This document shows positions 57,566 to 64,000 of a DNA stretch of 64,000 nucleotides, one piece after another (the stretch's first letter is position 1; every line of letters starts with the position of its first letter). The translations under genes were made by a program, and so were the position numbers. The notes under the pieces were generated by a model, which was not told the origin of the DNA, searched no databases, and worked only from the letters and a program-made list of their open reading frames with translations. The stretch is from Nonomuraea solani. Lineage in GTDB: Bacteria > Actinomycetota > Actinomycetes > Streptosporangiales > Streptosporangiaceae. The stretch lies in the NCBI RefSeq assembly GCF_900108335.1, contig NZ_FNVT01000004.1, positions 682,001-746,000 of the forward strand. Reading direction: 5' to 3'.

Positions 57566-58812
57566 GTTGAAGACCCCTCCCACGCGACGGGGACGCGGGC
57601 CGAGATGCCCGTGCCGGCGCCGGGCTCCGACTCGACCTGCAGCGTGCCCGACAGTCCCTCGATCCGCTGCCGCATCGCGACCAGCCCGAACCCGCCGGCA
57701 CCGCCCGCGAGCCGGGCCGGGTCGAAGCCGCCGCCGTCGTCGCGCACGTCCAGGGCCACCTCGTGTTCCATGTACGACAGTGTCACCCCCACCCGCGAGG
57801 CCCGCGCGTGTCTGGCCACGTTGGTCAGCGCCTCCTGGGCGGCCCTGAGCAGCGCCACCTCGGCCTCCGGCAGCAGCGGCCGCGTCGTGCCGGTCGTCGT
57901 GACCTGGACCGGGATCGCGTGCAGCGCCGACCAGCGGCCGGCCACGCTCTCCAGGGCCTCGCCCAGCCGTGCCGTCCGCAGCGGCTCGGGGCGCAGCGCG
58001 TCCACCGACCGCCGCGCCTCGGACAGGCTCTCCCTGGCCAGTCCGGTCGCGGCGGCGAGGTGCCGGCGCCATCCCGCCGGATCGTCGCCGGCCTGCTCGG
58101 CCGCGCGGAGCTGACTGATGATGCCGGTGAAGCCCTGCGCGAGGGTGTCGTGGATCTCCCGCGCCATCCGCTGCCGCTCGTCGTGCACGCCGGCCTCCCT
58201 GGCCTGCGCCACGAGCCGTTCGTGCAGGGCCGCGTTCTCCGCCAGCGACTCCTCCAGCCTGCGGTTCGCCTCGCGGGCCTCGTCGAGCGCCCGTATGCGC
58301 TCCTCGTTGCGCTGGTCGTTGCGGCGGGCGTACCAGGCGTAGGTGCACATGGGGATGATGTTCGCGACCACGACCGCGGTGTACATGATCAGCCCGCCGG
58401 GGGTGCTCATGTCCAAGGCGTACGCCTGCGCCGTGCCCGCCACCACCGCCACCGCCGCGACGCCGGCCTGCCGCCACGGCCACGGCAGCACCCGGAACGC
58501 GTAGATGTAGCCGGCGGGCGTGAAGAACCCGAACCACGGAGCCCTGACCACCAGGACCGCCATGATCGCGATCAGCACGGTGAAGAACGCCGCCATCACC
58601 GGCGGCCGCGTCCGCCAGGCGGGACGCAGCGTGTAGACGCACAACATCCACACCGCCGCCAGCGCGCACAGGGCCAGTTCGACGGCCGCCGACTGGTCGT
58701 ACGCGTGCCTGATGGCCACCGAGACGACGGCCAGAACGGCCAGCAGGGCGTAGGGAAGGGCGCCGATCAGGTGCCGGCGCCGCACCACACCGTCCATCCG
58801 CACGTTCCTCAA
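57562..58812 (-). CDS. NarL-family sensor histidine kinase
   Basis: A 416-aa membrane kinase. About five to six hydrophobic helices occupy residues 15-150, without an extracytoplasmic sensor domain. A coiled linker (RALDEAREANRRLEESLAENAALHER) leads to the HisKA_3 box QRMAREIHDTLAQGFTGIISQLR (His near 220). The ATPase domain ends with GGFGLVAMRQRIEGL. The stop overlaps the response-regulator start. It is the second NarL-type system in the window; sequence and helix layout differ from the one at 30590-31732. Confidence 0.93.
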   Translation of the reverse strand: MRNVRMDGVVRRRHLIGALPYALLAVLAVVSVAIRHAYDQSAAVELALCALAAVWMLCVYTLRPAWRTRPPVMAAFFTVLIAIMAVLVVRAPWFGFFTPAGYIYAFRVLPWPWRQAGVAAVAVVAGTAQAYALDMSTPGGLIMYTAVVVANIIPMCTYAWYARRNDQRNEERIRALDEAREANRRLEESLAENAALHERLVAQAREAGVHDERQRMAREIHDTLAQGFTGIISQLRAAEQAGDDPAGWRRHLAAATGLARESLSEARRSVDALRPEPLRTARLGEALESVAGRWSALHAIPVQVTTTGTTRPLLPEAEVALLRAAQEALTNVARHARASRVGVTLSYMEHEVALDVRDDGGGFDPARLAGGAGGFGLVAMRQRIEGLSGTLQVESEPGAGTGISARVPVAWEGSST

Positions 58813-58824
58813 TCTAGCCGTGGG

Positions 58825-60411
58825 TCAGGCGGGCGGTTCGACGGACAGGGCGTGCCGGAAGACGCCGCGCGGGTCCCAGCGGGCCTTGACCTGCTGGAGG
58901 CGGGGATAGTTGTCCTGGTAGTAGAGCGTGTGCGCCGGCACGCCGGAGGTGTTCCACTTCGGGTCGGCCAGGTCGACGTCGGGGTAGTTGATGTAGGAGC
59001 CGTCGGCGACCGGCACACCGCCGGTCCTGGAGTAGACGCCGTGGTAGAAGTCGCGCACCCAGCGGAGGCGGGCCTCGTCGCCGCTCTCGTCTGCCCAGGT
59101 CGTGTAGTAGACCGCCTTCATGACCGCGTCGCGCTGGGCGATGGCGGTGGCCTTCGGCGGCACCGCGCGCACCTGGCCGCCGTAGCCGATGAGCAGCAGG
59201 CCGGACTGCGCGGTGCCGGTCTTGTTCGTCAGGTTGCGGTGAACGGTGGCGAGTTGCTCGTCGGTCAGCGACTTGCGCAGGTAGGCGGCCTTGTTCTTGT
59301 ATCGGCGGGTGGTCGCGTCGCCGGCCTCGCCCGTGCCCGGCCAGGTCATCTTGTGCAGCCACGGTATCGTCCGCCGCTCGTTGATGATCGGCTCGACGTC
59401 GGTGCCGGCGGTCACCGCCGCCACGAACTCGCTCACCAGCCCGTCCGCGCCGGGCAGGCCCGCGTCGATCTGCACGGCCAGCGAGAAGTACCCGTTGCTC
59501 TCGTGCGACAGGAGGAAGATCGCGTACAGGCCGGCGGACCGCGAGCCGGGTGCGCTGTTGCGTTCGTGCCAGGTGCCGAAGTTGCGCATCATCCTGGTGA
59601 GCACCTCTTCGGTCATGCCCTGCCAGGCCCAGGCGACCACGCATTCGAGCATCTTCTGCGGCGAGGCCGGCAGCAGCCGGGACGGGTCGGTGCCGGTGGC
59701 GCCGGGCGAGCGCAGCCAGTAGCGGGTGACCACCCCGAAATTGCCGCCGCCACCGCCGGTGTGCGCCCACCACAGGTCGCGGTTGGGGTCGTCCGGCTCG
59801 CGGGTGGCGACCACCGCTCTGGCGGTGCCGTCCCGGTCGACCACGACGACCTCCACGGCGTACAGGTGGTCGACGACCGAGCCGTACCGGCGTGACAGTG
59901 CTCCGTACCCGCCGCCCGCGAAGTGTCCACCGGCGCCCACGCCCGGGCACCCTCCTGCGGGGATCGTCACGCCCCAGCCCTTGAACAGCGTCCGGAACAC
60001 CTGCCCGAGCGTGGCGCCCGGCTGCACGGCGAACGCCCGCATGGCGGGGTCGTAGCCGACCTCGTCCATCGGCGAGAGGTCGAGCAGCGTCTTGACCGCC
60101 GGGTCGGCGGTGAAGTTCTCGAAGCAGTGGCCGCCGCTGCGCACCGCGACCCGCCGCCCGGCCCGCACCGCCTCGCCCACCGCGCGCACCACGTGGTCGG
60201 TCGAGCTCACCACGCGGATCTCGTCCGGCCGGCCGACGAAGCGGAAGTTGTTGCCCCGCAGCAGGCTGTCGTACCGCGGGTCGTTCGGCCCGATCTTCAC
60301 CGGCCCGAACGCCTCCGGTTCGGCGGCGGCTGGGCGACCGGCCATTAACGTCCCGCCCGCCACAGCACCCGCACCGGCGAGCAGTGCCCGGCGACTCACC
60401 TGATCACTCAT
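58825..60411 (-). CDS. Tat-exported berberine-bridge-type oxidase with bicovalent FAD
   Basis: A 528-aa flavoprotein. A Tat signal (VSRRALLAGAGAVAGGTLMA) ends near residue 31. The FAD_binding_4 domain has RSGGHCFENFT, in which His is the 8-alpha attachment site, and PAGGCPGVGAGGHFAGGG, in which Cys can form the second (6-S-cysteinyl) bond. The BBE C-terminal segment is YINYPDVDLADPKWN...YYQDNYPRLQQVKARWDP. Such oxidases act on sugars, oligosaccharides or alkaloids, forming H2O2. Export and the adjoining carbohydrate ABC operon favour a sugar substrate (inference). ATG is at 60409-60411. Confidence 0.9.
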   Translation of the reverse strand: MSDQVSRRALLAGAGAVAGGTLMAGRPAAAEPEAFGPVKIGPNDPRYDSLLRGNNFRFVGRPDEIRVVSSTDHVVRAVGEAVRAGRRVAVRSGGHCFENFTADPAVKTLLDLSPMDEVGYDPAMRAFAVQPGATLGQVFRTLFKGWGVTIPAGGCPGVGAGGHFAGGGYGALSRRYGSVVDHLYAVEVVVVDRDGTARAVVATREPDDPNRDLWWAHTGGGGGNFGVVTRYWLRSPGATGTDPSRLLPASPQKMLECVVAWAWQGMTEEVLTRMMRNFGTWHERNSAPGSRSAGLYAIFLLSHESNGYFSLAVQIDAGLPGADGLVSEFVAAVTAGTDVEPIINERRTIPWLHKMTWPGTGEAGDATTRRYKNKAAYLRKSLTDEQLATVHRNLTNKTGTAQSGLLLIGYGGQVRAVPPKATAIAQRDAVMKAVYYTTWADESGDEARLRWVRDFYHGVYSRTGGVPVADGSYINYPDVDLADPKWNTSGVPAHTLYYQDNYPRLQQVKARWDPRGVFRHALSVEPPA

Positions 60412-60498
60412 CCCGATCCCCTTCTGGTCTAGGTGCCACAACCGTCGCAGGACCAGGCAGGGGTGCACATCGGCCGATCTCATGGGACGGCGGCTGAA

Positions 60499-60514
60499 CC
60501 GGTGGCTCCACCGG
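60499..60514. terminator. Palindrome downstream of the racemase-like gene
   Basis: CCGGTGG-CT-CCACCGG, a perfect 16-bp palindrome about 30 bp beyond the racemase-like stop (60546) and about 90 bp before the oxidase start. It may end transcription of the carbohydrate operon, though no T tract follows. It could instead be an operator for the oxidase gene. Confidence 0.35.
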
Positions 60515-60545
60515 ACGGCTGAGCCGGACCCGCCGATCGGCTGAC

Positions 60546-61643
60546 TCAGGCCACTCGGTGGTCGTCGAGGGCGTCGGGATCCCAGTCGATTCCGATGCCG
60601 GGAATGTCGGGCGGCGTCACCTGGCCGTCCTCGATCACCAGGGAGCTGCGGGTGATCGCCCGCAGTTGCGGGATGTGCTCGACGTACATCCCGTTCGGGA
60701 CGGCGGCGGCCAGGCTGACGTGCAGCTCCATCAGGAAGTGCGGGCTCACCGCGACGTTGAACGCCTCGGCCGCGTGCGCGACCTTCAGCCATGGGGTGAT
60801 CCCGCCGATGCGGGCCACGTCGACCTGCACGATGCCGACCGCGCCCGCGGCCAGGTAGTCGCCGAACCGCTGCACGGAGTAGAGGGACTCGCCGACCGCC
60901 ACCGGCACCGAGGTCGAGGCCGCCAGCCTGCGGTGTCCGTGCAGGTCGTCGGCCGGCAGCGGCTCCTCGAACCAGGCGATGCCGAGCGGCTCGTACGTCC
61001 GTGCGCGCCGGATCGCCTCCGCCGCGGTGAACGCCTGGTTGGCGTCGACCATCACCTCGAAGGCCGGCCCCACCGCCTCGCGGACGGCCGCGAGCCGCTC
61101 GGCGTCCTCGGCGATCGACGGCCTGCCCACCTTGATCTTCACCCCACGCAGTCCGGCCGTGGCCGCCTGCTTGGCGCCGTCCACCAGGTCCTCGACGGGC
61201 AGGTGCAGCCAGCCGCCCTCGGTGTCGTACACGGGGAGCCACTCGTGCGCCCCGCCCGCCATCCGCCACAGCGACTCACCGGTACGGCGGCCGCGCAGGT
61301 CCCAGAGCGCGGTGTCGATGGCGGCGAACGCCAGTGAGGTGATCGCCCCGACGGTGGTCGCGCGGGTCTGGTCGAGCATGTGCCGCCACAGCGCCTCGAC
61401 CGGCCGGGCGTCCCGGCCCAGCAGCGCCGGGACCAGGTGGTCGGTGATGAGCGACATGACCGCCCGCCCGCCGGTCCCGATCGTGTACGAATACCCCGTA
61501 CCGGACAGCCCGTCGGAGGTGTGCACGGTGACGAGCACCGTCTCCTGCTTGACGAAGGACTGCATCGCGTCGACGCGGACGGCCGCCGGTTGCAGGTCGA
61601 CCAACTGGACGTCGATGCGTTCGATTCGAGTCGTCGTGCTCAT
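60546..61643 (-). CDS. Enolase-superfamily (mandelate racemase/muconate cycloisomerase-like) enzyme
   Basis: A 365-aa enzyme from ATG 61641-61643, overlapping the permease stop (ATGA). The C-terminal barrel has the KxK base in VKIKVG, metal ligands D in VDANQAF, E in WFEEPL and E in VGESLY, then D in QVDVARIGG and His in VSPHFLMELH, the full set of the mandelate-racemase subgroup. Such members dehydrate or racemise acid sugars. It is last in a carbohydrate ABC operon, so the transporter probably brings in its substrate, a sugar acid or its precursor (inference). The precise substrate cannot be read from sequence. Confidence 0.9.
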   Translation of the reverse strand: MSTTTRIERIDVQLVDLQPAAVRVDAMQSFVKQETVLVTVHTSDGLSGTGYSYTIGTGGRAVMSLITDHLVPALLGRDARPVEALWRHMLDQTRATTVGAITSLAFAAIDTALWDLRGRRTGESLWRMAGGAHEWLPVYDTEGGWLHLPVEDLVDGAKQAATAGLRGVKIKVGRPSIAEDAERLAAVREAVGPAFEVMVDANQAFTAAEAIRRARTYEPLGIAWFEEPLPADDLHGHRRLAASTSVPVAVGESLYSVQRFGDYLAAGAVGIVQVDVARIGGITPWLKVAHAAEAFNVAVSPHFLMELHVSLAAAVPNGMYVEHIPQLRAITRSSLVIEDGQVTPPDIPGIGIDWDPDALDDHRVA

Positions 61644-62488
61644 TTGAGCGCCCCCAAGGTGATGCCGCTCGTGACATAGCGCTGGAAGATCAGGAAAAGG
61701 ATGACGATCGGGAACGTCGCGATGACGAGGCCGGCGAAGAAGGCCCCCTGGTCGCTGACGAACTGTCCCTGGAAGGAGAGCAGGCCGACCGACAGGGTGC
61801 GATCCTGTGGACGGGCCAGCAGGACGACGCCGAACTGGACCTCGCTCCACACGAAGATCAGCCCGAGCAGCGTGACCGAGACGAATCCGCCCTTGCTGAT
61901 CGGCAGGACCACCCGCACCAGCGCGGCCAGCTCCCCGTAACCGTCGATCTTGGCCGCTTCGAGCAGTTCCCGGGGCACGGCGGCGAACACCGACCGCATG
62001 ATGAGGGCGATGGTCGGCGTCATGAACGCCGCGTAGACCAGCGAGATGCCCAGCACGCTGTTGAGCATCCGATACCTGCCCAGCAGCTCGAACGTCGGGA
62101 TCAGCGCGACCACCAGCGGGACACTCAGGGCGAGCACCATGACGCGGCTGACCGCGCTCGACAGGCCCCTGGTCGCGCGGGCCAGGCCGTAACCGGCGAG
62201 GCTGCCGCAGGTCACGCCGATGGCCAGGCTGCAGAGCGCCACCAGCAGGCTGTTGATGAGGTACGTCGACAGCGGCGCGCCGCCGACCACGCCCTGCCAC
62301 GCCTTGGCGTAGTTCGACAGCACCCAGTCGCCGCCCAGCCCCAGCGGGTGGGCGAAGATGTCGCTGGTCGAGCGGAGCGACAGCAGCAGCATCGACACGA
62401 ACGGCACGACCGTGATCGCCGTCCAGAGCAGCAGGAGCGCGTAACCGACGTACCAGAGCGGGCCGTGCCGCCACCGCTTGCCGCTCAT
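61640..62488 (-). CDS. Carbohydrate ABC transporter permease (MalG type)
   Basis: A 282-aa inner-membrane permease with six helices. The EAA loop that contacts the ATPase reads EAAKIDGYGELAALVRVVLPISKGG. The C-terminus QRYVTSGITLGALK is typical of the CUT1 MalG branch. It overlaps the partner permease by 4 nt and the racemase-like gene by 4 nt. The ATPase is not in the operon; CUT1 systems in actinomycetes commonly share one MsiK-type ATPase encoded elsewhere. Confidence 0.93.
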   Translation of the reverse strand: MSGKRWRHGPLWYVGYALLLLWTAITVVPFVSMLLLSLRSTSDIFAHPLGLGGDWVLSNYAKAWQGVVGGAPLSTYLINSLLVALCSLAIGVTCGSLAGYGLARATRGLSSAVSRVMVLALSVPLVVALIPTFELLGRYRMLNSVLGISLVYAAFMTPTIALIMRSVFAAVPRELLEAAKIDGYGELAALVRVVLPISKGGFVSVTLLGLIFVWSEVQFGVVLLARPQDRTLSVGLLSFQGQFVSDQGAFFAGLVIATFPIVILFLIFQRYVTSGITLGALK

Positions 62489-63360
62489 CGCGCGTCCAGG
62501 GTCTGCTGGCGGAAGATCCGCAACGTCATGATCCCGATGACGGCGACGATCAGCGTCGTGATGACGGCGGTGGCCGAGCCGTAGCCGTAGTCCTGGTCGA
62601 TGAACGACTGCTTGTAGACCAGCACCGGGAGGATGCTCGTGGAGTTACCCGGGCCTCCCCGGGTCATCGCGTAGATGATGCCGAACGCGTTGAACGAGAA
62701 CACCGAGGTCAACGTCGTGATCGTGCCCAGCATCGGCAGGATGTTCGGCAGGGTGATCCGGAACAGCCGGCCGGCCGCTCCGACGCCGTCGAGCGTGGCC
62801 GCCTCGTGCACCTCAAGGGGGATGGCCTCCATCGCGCCCAGCAGGATCAGCATGGCGTACCCGGTCTGGGTCCACACCGCGACGAAGATGGCGGCGTACA
62901 GGGCCGTCGAAGAGGACGCCAGCCAGGCGTGATCGTCTCCGAGCCCGATCATGCCGAGCAGGGAGTTCACCGCGCCGGTCGTGGGCTGGAACGCGTTCGA
63001 CCAGAAGATGCCCGCGATGCTGACCGGGATGATCACCGGCAGGAACCAGACGACCTTGAAGATCCGGGCGCCGGGGACCTTCCGGCTGATCGCGTTGGCC
63101 AGAAGGGTGCCGAGGGTCACCGTGAACACCACGGTCCCGATGAAGAACTGCAGGCTGGTCCCGATCGACTGCCAGACCAGCGAGTCCCGCAGCAGCCGCC
63201 GGTAGTTGTCCAGGCCGTGGTAGACGACCGCGCCGACGCCGTCCCAGGAGCCGAGGCTGATGCGTACGGATCCGGCGATCGGATACGCGACCAGCACCAG
63301 CAGCAGCACCAGGGCCGGGAGCATCACGACGATCGGGAAGATCCGTGGCCTCCTGGCCAT
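62485..63360 (-). CDS. Carbohydrate ABC transporter permease (MalF type)
   Basis: A 291-aa six-helix permease. The EAA loop is EAATLDGVGAAGRLFRITLPNILP. The first helix follows a basic start (ARRPRIFPIVVMLPALVLLLVLVA). It begins at ATG 63358-63360, sharing a base with the stop of the binding-protein gene (TGATG), and overlaps the MalG-type gene. Together they form the channel of a CUT1 importer. Confidence 0.93.
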   Translation of the reverse strand: MARRPRIFPIVVMLPALVLLLVLVAYPIAGSVRISLGSWDGVGAVVYHGLDNYRRLLRDSLVWQSIGTSLQFFIGTVVFTVTLGTLLANAISRKVPGARIFKVVWFLPVIIPVSIAGIFWSNAFQPTTGAVNSLLGMIGLGDDHAWLASSSTALYAAIFVAVWTQTGYAMLILLGAMEAIPLEVHEAATLDGVGAAGRLFRITLPNILPMLGTITTLTSVFSFNAFGIIYAMTRGGPGNSTSILPVLVYKQSFIDQDYGYGSATAVITTLIVAVIGIMTLRIFRQQTLDAR

Positions 63361-64000
63361 CAGTCCGACGCTCCCGACACCTTGCCGGACTGCAGGTCCT
63401 CCAGCGCCGTCTGATACTGCCGCGCCGCCTCCTGCGGGGTCAGCTTGCCGGCCACGAGCTTCTGCAGCACTGGCACCGAGAACGCCTGCCCGAGCGTGGA
63501 CGGTACGGCGGAGTCCCAGATGTTGACCAGGCCCACCGACTGCGACAGCTCGAACTGCTGCTGCACGAGATCACCGAGGTTCGACAGGCTCGACGCCGGG
63601 ATCGACTTGAACACCGGCAGCGAGCCGGTGGCCGCGATGACGCTGACCTGGTACTTGTCGGTCATGAAGAACTGAAGGAACTTCTTGGCCAGCTCCGGGT
63701 TCGCCGCCTTGGCCGGGATCACCAGGGTGTCGCCGTTGAAGGCGTTGAACGGCGTCTTTCGGCCCGGGGTGAGCGGCGGCAGCAGAAACCAGCCCATCTC
63801 GAACGACGGCTTGGCCTCCTTCAGGCTCGCGTAGGTGTAGTTGCCGCCCTGCAGCATCGCCAGCTTTCCGCTGGTGAACAGGCCCTGGGCCTGGTCGGTG
63901 TCCATGCCGAGCATCCCGTTCTGGTAGATGCCCTTCTTCTGCCAGTCCTGGATCGTCTGGAGCACCTTCACGAAGCCGGGGTCGGTGTACTTCACGTCTG
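63360..64000 (-). CDS. Extracellular solute-binding protein, C-terminal part
   Basis: The last ~213 residues of a CUT1 sugar-binding protein whose start lies beyond the right edge. The visible part contains NGMLGMDTDQAQGLFTSGKLAML, then FEMGWFLLPPLTPGRKTPFN and PAKAANPELAKKFLQFFMTDKYQ, the normal C-lobe of family 1 binding proteins. It would be a lipoprotein capturing the sugar for the two permeases downstream. Signal peptide and lipobox cannot be seen here. Confidence 0.9.
   Translation of the reverse strand, partial: DVKYTDPGFVKVLQTIQDWQKKGIYQNGMLGMDTDQAQGLFTSGKLAMLQGGNYTYASLKEAKPSFEMGWFLLPPLTPGRKTPFNAFNGDTLVIPAKAANPELAKKFLQFFMTDKYQVSVIAATGSLPVFKSIPASSLSNLGDLVQQQFELSQSVGLVNIWDSAVPSTLGQAFSVPVLQKLVAGKLTPQEAARQYQTALEDLQSGKVSGASD

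Noticed and set aside
58825..61269. An 814-aa frame joining upstream sequence to the FAD oxidase
   Set aside because: Residues before the Tat signal are an antisense or out-of-frame reading of the racemase-like gene; the oxidase starts at 60411.

Overview
The window is a compact, very GC-rich chromosomal segment of an actinomycete. I base this on the base composition, the many TetR, MarR, LysR, NarL-type and ECF-sigma regulators, a DUF3073 protein, LCP cell-wall enzymes, MenB, Tat-exported enzymes and dense 4-nt ATGA/GTGA gene overlaps. Two ECF-sigma/CU044_5270-type pairs suggest Streptosporangiales, but that rank is inference. I saw no rRNA, tRNA, CRISPR array, transposase or phage gene.

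Layout. 1-912: start of an LCP cell-wall transferase. 1034-12773: small metabolic and regulatory units (methyltransferase, MFS, polyprenyl synthase, flavoprotein, serine hydrolase), three divergent regulator/enzyme pairs (TetR/MDR reductase, LysR/DapA-like, MarR/FAD monooxygenase) and an ABC-F protein behind a leader that may be an attenuator. 12801-20241: a three-gene operon of an NfeD/YqiJ-like membrane protein, a YqiK-type flotillin and a 1599-aa AAA+ ATPase. 20377-28201: quinone-oxidoreductase-like gene with a MerR/SoxR-type promoter, aminoglycoside-kinase-like gene, menB, DUF3073, P450/TetR pair, F420-reductase-like gene and a second LCP enzyme. 28293-36406: sulfite-oxidase-like operon, NarL-type two-component system, multicopper oxidase operon, a decayed MSMEG_6728-type gene and a lone molybdenum hydroxylase large subunit. 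36751-44798: anti-sigma-type ATPase, secreted beta-helix protein, WGR/beta-propeller protein, MFS/Lrp pair and a PL8 polysaccharide lyase.

The most striking locus is 44789-51919 on the minus strand. It looks like a ribosomal-peptide operon of the graspetide (omega-ester peptide) type. A 49-aa precursor, missing from a long-ORF scan, has a C39-style leader and an acidic, aromatic core. It is followed by a perfect 13-bp hairpin, an ATP-grasp ligase, a TIGR04500/PpiC-like maturation protein, a 75-aa stub resembling the N-terminus of an HlyD adaptor, a C39-peptidase ABC exporter, an unpartnered sugar-type ABC ATPase, an ECF sigma factor and a CU044_5270-type membrane protein. From the ligase onward every gene overlaps the next, so making, cleaving, exporting and possibly sensing the peptide may be one unit.

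52098-64000: alpha/beta hydrolase, SMI1/KNR4-type repeat protein, DUF4097 lipoprotein, a second sigma/CU044_5270 pair, a second NarL-type two-component system, a bicovalent-flavin oxidase, and a carbohydrate ABC operon with a mandelate-racemase-like enzyme that runs off the right edge.
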